This document shows, in pieces, positions 43,607-54,031 of a stretch of 64,000 bases of DNA (the first letter of the stretch is position 1; every line of letters starts with the position of its first letter). The position numbers were made by a program, and so were the translations under genes. The notes below the pieces were generated by a model. It worked only from the letters and a program-made list of their open reading frames with translations, was not told the origin of the DNA and made no database searches. Source of the stretch: Parastagonospora avenae f. sp. tritici 18332-5 (Eukaryota > Ascomycota > Dothideomycetes > Pleosporales > Phaeosphaeriaceae); NCBI GenBank assembly GCA_022559985.1, contig JAFJTR010000007.1, positions 124,001-188,000 of the forward strand, given 5' to 3'.

Positions 43607-44740
43607 AGTATGTGTCTTCGACATGCTCTGCAAGATCACTCTGCTAATACCCCACAGTGCTTGAGGCACGTCTAGAACAAGCCAATCTGCTAAAGAAGGT
43701 ATGTCAAACACGCTCTGCCTGAAAAGTACTTCGTCTAACGAAAGCACAGCTCGTCGACGCTATCAAGGACCTTGTCCAAGACTGCAACTTCGACTGCAAT
43801 GACTCCGGCATCGCTCTCCAGGCCATGGACAACTCCCACGTTGCTCTCGTCTCCATGCTGCTGAGATCCGAAAGCTTCACCCCCTTCCGATGCGACCGCA
43901 ACATCGCCCTCGGTATCAATCTCGCATCCCTCACCAAGGTGCTCCGTGCCGCACAGACCGATGACATTTTGACCCTGAAGGCGGAGGACGCGCCTGACGT
44001 CGTCAACCTCGTCTTTGAGAATTCGAGCAGCGACAGGATCAGCGAGTACGATATCAAGCTCATGGACATCGACCAGGAGCATCTTGGTATTCCCGAGACG
44101 GAGTATGCGGCAACAATCACGATGCCCGCGGCTGAATTTCAGCGTATCTGCAGAGATTTGAGTGCACTTTCCGAGTCCGGTATGTAACTTTTTCCTTCCA
44201 GCACGATCTCGGTGTTGGGTTTCCACATCATTGCTCTTTGCAGCGCTGTTTGAGTCAGAGTTTGCGCATTCCGGCAGCCAATGCCAGCAATGGATGTCTG
44301 CCTTGCTACAGCTCGCCTCTCTGGACACCGATCACGCACGCATGTGTCACATCAAGAAAATGGACCAGGCTAACATATACAGTCTCAATCGAGTGCACAA
44401 AGGAAGGTGTCAAATTTGCCTGCCAGGGTGACATTGGCTCCGGCTCCGTCCAGCTTAGACAGCACAGCAGCGTAGACAAGCCCAGCGAGAATGTCGAAAT
44501 CGACCTGACTGAGCCCGTCTCCCTTACTTTCTCCTTGAAGTACCTAACGAACTTCTGCAAGGCGAGCGGATTGTCCGACTCGGTCAAGCTCTGCTTGTCG
44601 AGCGAAGTTCCCCTGCTTGTTGAGTACGGCATGCAGAACAACAGCTACCTGAGGTTCTACCTTGCCCCCAAGGTAAGCCATATGTCCAGTTACAAACTTC
44701 GAATAATCTCTGACGAGCCTAGATCGGTGACGAGGAGTGA
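43607..44740 (+). CDS. POL30: proliferating cell nuclear antigen (PCNA), 259 aa
   Basis: Exons 43607 (only the A of the ATG is coding), 43658-43698, 43750-44179, 44383-44672 and 44723-44740. The start codon is split: A before intron 1 (43608-43657), TG after it; the resulting [14 protein letters not shown] is the conserved PCNA start. The sliding-clamp sequence is intact ([60 protein letters not shown], end IGDEE). Length is exactly the family norm. The clamp encircles DNA and tethers polymerases and repair factors in the nucleus. MCB-like elements lie upstream. Intron 3 (203 nt) is longer than the others. Confidence 0.95.
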
Positions 44741-45059
44741 TTGTGTAATGACTTCATTTGGCATGAGCGATATGTTCTCAAGAATCATGTGGGGGATTAT
44801 CGGCGCGGAGTCTTTGATATGCATAAGAAGCGTCTGTGGTTCACTGGTTTGGCGTGTTGGATTAGCAAAAGACGCGCACTCGGAGATGCCCCGCGCATTA
44901 GTCGCAAAAGAAAGGGTCCATCAGCCCCACCCGCCTTTTTCACGTCATCGCGCGCGGAAACAGATAAGGAAATCAACAAAGTACAACACAGCACTCTGCG
45001 CGCTTGTTTTGAATCATCCCTGCGCTGTTCAGACTGACTAAAGTTCCGATCTTGCGGAT
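44741..45059. other. short intergenic region
   Basis: Downstream of PCNA and promoter of the pyridoxal kinase gene; nothing else recognised. Confidence 0.5.
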
Positions 45060-46827
45060 ATGGCCTCTGACGAACTCATCCCAGACACGCGCGTGCTCGC
45101 AATCGCCAGCCATGTAAGACTCACACGCACACAGCGAGACCAAGGCTTCAACTAACCCGCGACAGGTTGTCCATGGGTAAGCTTCCTCCCACACGACAAT
45201 GCGCCACTGGCTGAACATGTACTGAGGTATGTCGGCAACAAGATGGCGACGTTTGTGATGCAGTCCTTGGGCTGCGATGTGTCTGCAATCAATACGGTGC
45301 ACTACAGTAGGCACTCTTTACCACTGAACGTCTTCCTGAAGTGTCAGAATGGCTGAGCATGACAGGCAATCACACCGCATACAAGCAGGTTAAAGGCACA
45401 AAGACGTCCGCCGAGGAGATTCTCAACCTATACGAAGGTCTTCGTCAATCAAATCTGACAAATTTCGACGTGCTCTTGACCGGTTACGTACCCAGCGCAG
45501 AAGCCGTACAAGCTATAGGGAAGATTGGTAGAGATGTCAAATTCAACGCTGGCACAAAGCCAGGGAGTTTCTTCTGGGGTGAGTAGGAACACAGCAGGTG
45601 CGCCGCGTAGGGCTGACAAGGACAGTGCTGGATCCTGTCATGGGTGACAACGGCAAGCTCTATATTCCAGAGGACGAAGTGCCTGAATACAAGGCACTGC
45701 TGCGCGAGGCAGACCTGATCCTACCCAACCAGTTCGAGGCAGAGTAGGTGGCCAACTACATCGGCCCCAGGACTGCCAAATGCTTACACATGTGCAGGCT
45801 GCTCTCAGATACGCCCATTACCGATCTGGAATCTCTGGCCACTGCTATACAAGTGCTCCACAAGACGTACCAGGTACCCCATGTCATTATAACTTCTTTG
45901 CGCCTAACACGAGACAACCATACTCTCTCCTCAAGGGCGCCTTCCAAGCCTGCATCTATTACAGGATCTGGGTCACACACCCCATCTGAAGCACATTCAC
46001 CTGATGCAGCGACTTCGCATCCGTCAACATGGCCGACATCGTCATCGTCCGAACAGTCACAACACCCGCAGATAAATCTCGAAGACGTGCAAAATTTGAC
46101 CATCATTGGCTCAACTGCGACGTCCGATTACAAGCCCCGGCTGTTCAGGATAGACACCCCTCAATTGCCTCTATTCTTCTCCGGCACAGGCGACATGTTC
46201 GCCGCCCTAACGGTCCCGCGCCTCATCGAAGCCGTGCAAGCCACGCCGGAACTCTCCTCCAAACCCAGCTGGCACTCGCCCGACGATGTCCCCGCCGAAG
46301 ACCTCCCTCTCGCCAAAGCAGTCCAGAAAGTCCTGGCTTCAATGCAAGCAATCCTCACCAAGACGACCGAAACTTGCCAAGAAAAGATGAAAACATACGA
46401 CGTTCGCGCAGCAAAAGAAGGAAGGGGTGACGGCGACGAGGCGGACGAGGAGGTGGCGAAGAAGAGACATCTCGCGCTCACGAACGCTAGTGAAGTCAAG
46501 GTCGTGCGGTATGTCAAGGAGCTGCTCGACCCGCCTAATCTGGAGCGCTTCAAGCCCAAGGCTGTGCCCGAGGGAGCACAGGTACCGGACCATGTTGGCG
46601 AAAGGCAAGCGGATGAATTGAAGGTGCTACATTTGGGGGTTGGGCCGAGGGGCGAGGGCGCGGTTCAGGTGCAGGAGGGAGAGACGACGGACAAGACGCT
46701 GAAGGGTGGGTTGGAGGGTAAGGTTGAGGCGAATTTGAAGGAGAGTGGGTTAAAAGATGTTGAGCCGAATGTTTTGGAGTCGAAAGAGGCGGAATCGATC
46801 AGGGAGGAGTCGAAGGAGAAGTCATAG
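45060..46827 (+). CDS. BUD16: pyridoxal kinase, 501 aa, with C-terminal extension
   Basis: Exons 45060-45113, 45166-45176 (11 nt), 45227-45306, 45366-45578, 45626-45743 and 45798-46827. The spliced N-terminus reads IASHVVHGYVGN, the substrate loop of PLP kinases. [44 protein letters not shown] and the anion-hole motif [11 protein letters not shown] follow. It phosphorylates pyridoxal, pyridoxine and pyridoxamine in the B6 salvage pathway. A Ser/Pro/His-rich insertion (near residues 200-250) precedes the last kinase motifs. After the kinase domain about 100 residues are charged and repetitive ([19 protein letters not shown]), absent from compact bacterial enzymes. The stop lies 164 bp from the convergent dUTPase stop. 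Confidence 0.92.
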
Positions 46828-46990
46828 CACGAGGTTAGGTTGATGTCATGCTTTGATATGTACTGTTTGATTCATGCTACTTCGTGTCGTCGTACACCGT
46901 ACGTTCATGCTTTTATGCAGTTCGTATGCCCATGAAATGCCCACATCTGTCCATCATGCTTCGCCATTTCTCTTCTCTACGACAGTCTCT

Positions 46991-47765
46991 TCAAACCGCC
47001 GCCGCTCCAAAACCCCCTGTACTCCCAAACCCGCCGGCCCCCCTCACACTCTCCTCCAACTTCTCCACCACCACCACCTCCGGCATGACAATCTTCTCCA
47101 CAATCAACTGCGCAACGCGATCCCCCACCTTGACCTCAAAATCCACATCCGACAGGTTCGCCAGTATAACGCCCACAGGCCCGCGGTAATCCGCGTCAAT
47201 TACGCCCGCCATGGTGTCGATGCCGTGTTTGTTCGCGAGGCCTGAGCGTGGAGCGACGCGGCCGTCTATACAAGATCACATATCAGCTTCCATTGCATTA
47301 GGTGTGGACTGGGAGGAACATACACGTCCCGACTGGCACACTAATACTAATATCCGTGGGCACCAGCACTCTTCCCCTCGCCGGCACCACCACATCCTTG
47401 GCCGAATACAAATCATGCCCAGCAGCATACACGCTTCCCTTGGTCGGCGCGCGCGCCTTGTCGCTCAGCAGCAGGACTTGCAATTGCTGCTCCGCACTTG
47501 CGGCGGCGAGTACGCTGGGCGCAATGGGTGCCGGGGGTTGTAAGGCGGCCATGTCGATTGCGCTGGTGAGCGGTGTGGGTGTTGCGGTGCCCGAGGCGGT
47601 TGTCAGGGGCGAGGGGTCGATTACTTTTGTGCGTTTTGGGAGCGGAGAGTTTGGGAGCGATGGGGGGTCGTGGGTTACGGAGGGGGTTGCGGTGGGATCG
47701 GTGGACATTTTTTTTAAGGGAGATGGGAGGGAGGATTGAGAAGGCGGTGAGGGTCGGATTGGCAT
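46991..47765 (-). CDS. DUT1: dUTP diphosphatase (dUTPase), 238 aa
   Basis: Exons on the minus strand are 47765-47324 and 47265-46991, joined in phase 1 to give [15 protein letters not shown]. The five trimeric dUTPase motifs are present: [40 protein letters not shown] and the C-terminal GFGSTGGFG arm. The enzyme cleaves dUTP to dUMP, keeping uracil out of DNA. A Pro/Ser/Thr-rich extension of about 95 residues precedes the domain; an internal ATG at 47708, in a better context (aaaaaATGTCC), could be the real or a second start, giving alternative targeting. MCB elements lie directly upstream. Confidence 0.92.
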
Positions 47766-47787
47766 GTGTTGTTGTTGGAGGGGTTGG

Positions 47788-47833
47788 CGCGTCGCGTTGG
47801 TGGGGTTGTGGAGAAAATGCAGGTGTGACGCGT
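47788..47833. promoter_or_regulatory. MCB elements upstream of dUTPase
   Basis: Perfect ACGCGT at 47828-47833 and CGCGT at 47788-47792 and 47793-47797, i.e. 23-68 bp before the dUTPase ATG on the minus strand. They are the same element type as upstream of PCNA and point to G1/S-timed transcription by an MBF-like factor. Confidence 0.6.
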
Positions 47834-48095
47834 GGGCACGGGCCTTGGGAGTGTATGGCTTCAGGTTTGAATGTAAAGGGCTGGAGGATATAAAGTCCTT
47901 TGAGATTGGGATACGAGCTCTCTAACATGCTCGGCCTGTAGTGAGGTGAGCAGAGAGTTGTGCTCAATGCAGGTGGGCATCTTGCACAGAACACCTCCGG
48001 GGTTGTTCACTCTCGAATGAGGTAGTTGCTTGAATTTCGACAGAGGATTGCTATATTGGTATTGGCATTGTCTATCAGACTAGTATAATCTTCAT
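47834..48095. other. short intergenic region
   Basis: Between the dUTPase promoter and the 3' end of the reductase gene. Nothing recognised. Confidence 0.5.
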
Positions 48096-49284
48096 CTACA
48101 GCTTCGCCTTGACATCCTCTGGCTTCGCAACCTCTACCATCGTCTTGCCTACAAAATCTCATTAGCTTGCTATCTAATGGTAGGGAAAACATCGACTCAC
48201 CAATATTCTTGCCCTCGAACAACCCTACAAGCGCTTCTTCCGCCTTCATCACGCCGCCCTTGACGACCGTCTCTTGTCGCTTCAGCTTGCCCTCTGATAG
48301 CCATTGAGCGAGCTGTTTCTTGGCCTCTGGGTACTTCTTCTCGAAGTCAAATACGACGAAGCCCTGCATCCGGATGCGCATGGAGATCAGCATCATGTAG
48401 TTCTACTGTTGTTAGTATGTATCTGATGTATACAATCTTAACATACCTTCAGTCCCTGAGGCTTCTTCTTGTTGTAGTCGCTGATGGCACCACACTGGAC
48501 AAACCTCGCGAACGGCTTCGCCCTACTCAGTGCGAGGTCGAGGATTTCTCCACCAACTGTAACATCATGTTAACCTAGCCCAACGTCTTCCATCTTGAAA
48601 CTTACCATTATCAAAGTAAACATCAATCAGCCCCTTCGTGGCCGCCCGAAACTTCTTCTGAAAGTCAGGATCCTTGTAGTTCAACGCCTCATCAAACCCC
48701 AGCTCCTCCTTCAGCCAGCGCACCTTACTATCCTCCCCAGCCAACCCCAACACCGTCGCGCCGTTAATCTTCGCAATCTGGCCCACGACACTCCCCGTCG
48801 CTCCAGCGGCCCCCGAAACAACCACGAAATCTCCCTTCTTCACCTGCCCAATGTCCAAAATGCCAAAGTACGCCGTCAACCCCGTCATGCCACACACGCC
48901 CAGCGCATCCGTCGGCACCGCGCCATCCGGCAAGTCCAGCGGCTCAAGATGCTTGGCTTTCAACACGGCGTACTCGGTCCAGCCGCACATGCCCGTGGCG
49001 TAGGATCCGACAGGGAACTTTGCGGATTTTGAGGCAACGACCAGCCCGATTCCTGTGCCGCGCATCACGGCGCCGATTTCGACGGGCGGGATGTAGGAGC
49101 GTGTGGGGTTGAGCCAGCCGCGCATGGCGGGGTCGAGGGAGAGGTAGAGTGTTTGGAAGAGGACCTCGTCATCTTTGAGGGAGGAGGAAGAGGGGATGGG
49201 GTGCTGTTTTGGTATGAAGGTTTTGCCGGCCTCGATGGCTGCTTGGGGGCGCTCGGCGAGGTGAATGGAGGTATATTGTGGCAT
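48096..49284 (-). CDS. NADP-dependent medium-chain reductase (prostaglandin/alkenal reductase type), 347 aa
   Basis: Exons on the minus strand are 49284-48606, 48556-48447, 48402-48201 and 48148-48096, all with GT-AG introns of 44-52 nt. The ATG at 49284 (MPQYTSIHLAERPQ) is the first in frame. Family motifs are LSLDPAMRGW, GVCGMTGLTAYFGILDIG, VSGAAGATGSVVGQIAK (dinucleotide site), FDNVGGEILD and FARFVQCGAISDYN. There are no zinc-binding cysteines, as expected of the leukotriene B4 12-hydroxydehydrogenase / quinone reductase branch, which reduces alkenals and enones with NADPH. The in vivo substrate is unknown. Confidence 0.9.
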
Positions 49285-49904
49285 TTTGAAGGACACGGGG
49301 TGGTACTGCTTCCGACTCTTTTCTGATGAGATGCGCTCCGCTCTTGGGTCACACAGTGTACGCAGCTGAGGTGGATTGAATAGGTGAGACTACTTTACAA
49401 GGAACGTTGGAGGTGACGAGGTCGGAAACTCGACAGTTTGGAGTTTTACAAAGATCTCAATCGTATTCGCACTGTCTACGTGGTATCCTGTGCTTTCTTG
49501 CGACGTCGCGCCGAGCCGTTGTGGAGTGAAAGAAGGCGGAGAAGTACCTCGGCTCGGGCGGACGTTTCCTCTTTGGGCGGTAGTGCAATTGTTCGGTGCA
49601 GCTTCCTCAATGTGAACCTCATGTCAACACACACCATCACAAACCACCCGAGATCAAGTCGCAACACTCAAAATCTCTACGTCATCTTATGCGCCATCCG
49701 TGGTTGAGTTTAGATACCTGACACTCGCTGCTAACAAATCCGCCTCGAGAAAATCGACGCCCGCCGTGGCAATGGGCTGCTACATATTTTTACGCTACGA
49801 GATAGGCTGCCTGCTGTTGCATCCTGGTCGCTTCACGTTGTATTTTCAGTGTACGTGGCATGGTTCGCACGTTGACTAGGCCCGATACAGAGCTTTGCTG
49901 AAAC
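49285..49904. other. intergenic, nothing recognised
   Basis: Upstream of the reductase gene and 3' flank of a decayed gene; no feature seen. Confidence 0.5.
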
Positions 49905-51044
49905 CTACAACATGTTATGCGGGGTGCTAATTCGTTGCTCGTTCTCGCTGTGTGAGTCGATATGAGCAGCATCGACCCTCCATGTCACAGTCTTAGTGAT
50001 GGCGTTGATCATCGCGAAATCCTCCTCCGACCCAAACGACCGAGAACAGTGACGCCTCCCTCGAGTTCCTTCGCCAAGCTCCTTCAATGCAATCTGACCC
50101 TGAAGATCAACAGCATGTGACCGGACCTGCCTTTCTCCTTGTGGGCCTCCGGTATCTGGATACTCGTAAAATCGATTTCTCGACTCATCGATTGTTCTGA
50201 GCGATGGTATACAAAGACCAAGGAGATATTTGATGGTTGGTCCGCAAGTCCCCAGGATGGCGAGAGCAGACTCGACGTTTGATAAAGTGTAAGACATGCC
50301 GTATGTTGAGTCTTCAACAACTTGCTGGATGACGGAATTTTTACGAGGACGCTTGTGCGCACAGCACCAACAACGGTGATAGCAATTCCAAACGAAAGGA
50401 ATGCTATGACCATCAGCTTGCGACCGAGTGGCATGCTGAGATCATGCAACATCCATGAAGGCATGACAAGGATGAGGACGTCTGTCGCGAGCGAAGCTTG
50501 ATGAGCGTCAGAATGAACGAGACCTTGACGAGCGCGAGTATGGGATTGTAGATTGTCGAATTCGCATAATTCCACTAACCCGACTCATCTTAGCAAGCAT
50601 GACACATGGGTGGCAGCGGGTGCGAATACCTTCATCATCGATATCGAATCGATGGCACCTTCTGGTATGTCCCAAACATGATAGCCATAAAAGGAGCTAA
50701 GTATGTCTAACAGGAAACTGTGGTTAGCGTTGACAACAAGAAGACGCCACAAACTTACATCCACAAGTAGTAAAAGAGAGCACTAAGTTCAGAGCCTATA
50801 CCCACAGCTATCAGCTTAACGCTCCAGTTGAGTTCTAGTATAAACGTACCGTTGCTATCACAAGCAGTGTGTCCTCTATGTATGGATCAGCTTACAACAA
50901 TTCTTATCTATGCTGGAACCTACCTATATCATACTTTTTACTCCAATATCGAGTTCAGACACGAAGAGCTACGACGAAGATGCACATAGCGCAAGGAACA
51001 ATGGCCAGAACTAGACAGACGGGTTGCAATCCTTGACCAGCCAT
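49905..51044 (-). pseudogene. rhodopsin-like fungal integral membrane protein, decayed
   Basis: From an ATG at 51044 the minus strand encodes a first span (CLVLAIVPCAMCIFVVALRV) followed at once by an in-frame TGA, then YWSKKYDI. Small exons continue (EDTLLVIAT; ALNLVLSFTTCG; ILSSFYGYHVWDIPEGAID), as in the multi-span PTH11/rhodopsin-like family. Further on are TDVLILVMPSWMLHDLSMP and IAITVVGAVRTSVLVK, then a frame jump at the AAAAA run near 50340; the next frame gives VVEDSTYGMSYTLSNVESAL and LAILGTCGPTIKYLLGL. Some expected central spans are missing. One nonsense codon, one frameshift and lost segments make a functional product unlikely. The family includes plasma-membrane receptors and unknowns. 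Confidence 0.68.
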
Positions 51045-51917
51045 TTGTCTTGATGTACTTCAGCAAAAGATACACGCCACAAGTGGTGTTCTGGAGACAA
51101 TCTCGGACTAAGTATCGATGCTGTGCCGGTCCTCCTGAAGTGTCTGGCATGGGTTACGGTGTCCGGGCCGTCTGCCAACCTTCTACCGTGTTGCACACTT
51201 TGAAGCCAAGCTGCCATAAACCAATCGGGGAGTCCCCTTGTCGAGCGGAGTGGTTGTTGAGACCGTAACGGCAAGGCAAAGGATCGCCCATCTGGATCCC
51301 CTGGCGCGCCCGGTATTGAACGACTTTCTCGCTGCTGGATGCCTTCTCTGGACGCCTTTTCGATTCTGCGTCGTTCGGCCAAACGAGTAAGAGATTAGAC
51401 AAGCCGAGGGTGCAATTCTCGACCAGAGTCCTGTCAGTCTTCAACTGAGTCTAAGGGCGCGCATGGCAGCCAATTGCCAAGCGTCGACCGCGCCGCAGGA
51501 CCATCGGATAAATTAAGCAGCCATTTGGGAATATTTCTGATGCCTCCCGCCCTCCCTCAACTACCCTCGCAAGCTCGACAAACCAGCTTCGACACTAGAA
51601 ACATGGCTGCGGTGACATAAACCGGGACGCGCGTTGGCAATGTGCTGCAATTGGTCAAAGACCCGCTGAACCCGAGGTGATGGTAACACTCAATACCAAG
51701 ATGAACCAGCTTGCCGATGTGCGGCGATTATTCATCATGCAACCACACTGCAGCTCTGCGTGGGTCTTCAGCTGTGCGTCAATTACCACACCTGCCTACC
51801 TTGGCTACATACATTGCTCCGCGTGGTTGGCGTGTTGAGAGAATTGTTCATCCAGCAGGCGCACTCCTTTCCTTCTTTCGGTCCTTTTTGCACTCGGCCG
51901 CAGCAACTGTTTTTCTA
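51045..51917. other. intergenic, promoter of the FAD oxidase gene
   Basis: Open frames here lack start context or domain; none supported. Confidence 0.45.
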
Positions 51918-53984
51918 ATGTCTAGCTGTGGGATACTCTTCGTTCTACTATGCAGCGTTCGTGCCAATCCTGTCGTTCAACGAGATGTCGATGCTCCAAT
52001 TGCACCAGCCGCTACGACTGTATCGCCCACATCTTCAGCTGGTGTAGACTTGTTCGCGTTCGAGGCAGTTCAATTAACAGAAGAAGTGCTTGAAAGAGCA
52101 AGCACACAAGCCAATTCCGGTATCGATATTACTGGTTTATTCGGCTTCGATGATAGCACCGAAACTACGAATTTTAGACGTCTGGAACAACAGAGTGGGA
52201 CATGTAAAGTCTTCCCAGGAGATCAGGACTATCCTATTTCTTCAGTATGGTCAGAATTTGATCACTTGCTGGGTGATGCACTCATCGAGACCACACCGGT
52301 CGCTGCGCCATGTTACCAGAGTTCGGGCGTGTACGACGCAGCGAAATGTGCGGATGTCTCGGCAAGGTTCACGACTCCTGATCTTCAGTAGGTGGCGATA
52401 CTGCGCAATCTACGAATTCATCTGACATGAAGAATAGCACAAGCGATCCAACGTCCATGATGTGGCCTCTTTTCCAAGGACGTACATGCATGCCCACAAC
52501 CAACCCCAATGGCACCTGCACGCTAGGCGGATATGCCTCGTACTCCATCAACGTCAAAAACGTGGCGCAAATCCAGCTCGGCGTCAACTTTGCGCGCAAT
52601 GCTAATTTGCGCCTGGTTATCAAGAACACTGGTCATGACTACATTGGCAAATCGAGCGGTGCGGGTGCCCTCAACATCTGGACGCATAATCTCAAAGATA
52701 TACAATTCTTGAAGGACTATAGTAGCGATGAGTATATGGGCCCGGCGTTCAAGACTGGAGCTGGTGTCCAGGGCTTTGAGATACTGGAGGCTGCGAGGGA
52801 CAACGACGTTACCATCCTCGCTGGAATCTGCGAGGTGAGTTACACTTTACTTGAGATGTCCAGGTGGACTTCAACTGACTTTCATATAGACAGTCGGATT
52901 CACTGGAGGCTACCTCGCAGGCGGTGGCCACTCTCCCTTGGCTTCGATATACGGCATGGCAGCGGACCAAGTCCTCGCCTTTGAAGTCGTCACTGCAGAT
53001 GGCCACTGCGTGACTGCGTCCAACAGTATCAACCAAGACCTCTTCTGGGCTCTACGCGGCGGCGGCGGCTCAACATTCGGCATCGTCACCTCCGCCATCA
53101 TAAAAGCCCATCCGCGGATCCACGTCACCAAGTCCGTCTTCTCCTTCCAAGCCGCCCCCTCCAACTCAACAAACTTCTGGAAAGCTCTCCACGCCTATTT
53201 CAAGCGCTTTCCACAATTTACAAACGCAGGAACATACTCGTACTTCTCCATCTGGAACTTCGGCACAACGCTCGACTTCCAAATGTCCCCCTTCTTCGCA
53301 CTCAACCACACCCTCTCAGAATTCCACGCCCTAACAAAACCCTTGTTCGCTGATCTGGCCGCACTTAACATCTCCGTGACTCCCACCACAACCTTCCATG
53401 CAGACTTCTACTCCGCCAACAAAGACGCCTGGGGCGCGGATACCCTCGGCGTAACATCCCTGCGGCAAGCCACACGCCTCTTCCCCAAAAGCCTGTGGAC
53501 CACAGACGAGAAATTCGAGGCGTTTTTCAGCACGATCAAGAACACGGTTATGTCGGGCCACTCGGTGCTGGGATACCACCAAGCGCCCGGGAACCCGTCT
53601 GGCGTCGACAACGCCGTGAATCCCGCGTGGCGCAACGCGCAATCGTTCCTCATCACCGCCAACACGGTGTCGGAGAACGCGTCGCCCGCGCAACTCAAGA
53701 ACGCGAGCGACGTTCTGACATACGAGATTATGACGCCGTGGCGGGAAGTCGCGCCGGCGAGCGAGGGCGGCGGCGTGTATTTGAACGAGGCGGATATCCA
53801 GGAACCACACTGGCAAGAGGACTTTTATGGGGCGGAGAATTATGCGAAGTTGCTGGAGATTAAGGGCAGGTGGGATCCGCGGGGAGTGTTTTATGCGACG
53901 ACGGGGGTGGGGAGTGAGGCGTGGGAGGTGCGGGATGGGGAGATGGGGATGCAGACGCAGAATGGGCGGTTGTGTCGTTTGTAG
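51918..53984 (+). CDS. secreted FAD-linked oxidase, berberine-bridge-enzyme type, 653 aa
   Basis: Exons 51918-52387, 52438-52834 and 52890-53984. The ATG at 51918 begins a short signal peptide ([18 protein letters not shown]); upstream in-frame ATGs are less likely. The FAD_binding_4 domain shows [21 protein letters not shown] (His for 8-alpha linkage) and [19 protein letters not shown] (Cys for 6-S linkage), so bicovalent flavin is plausible. [14 protein letters not shown] follows, and the C-terminal BBE motif has [18 protein letters not shown]. Such enzymes oxidise sugars, alkaloids or polyketide intermediates with O2. A roughly 100-residue unusual N-terminal region precedes the FAD domain. 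The stop is 47 bp from the convergent DUF924 stop. Confidence 0.9.
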
Positions 53985-54031
53985 CACGCATGTGACTTAT
54001 ACTGCGTGCCCAAAGATGATTTTTTTTCTCG

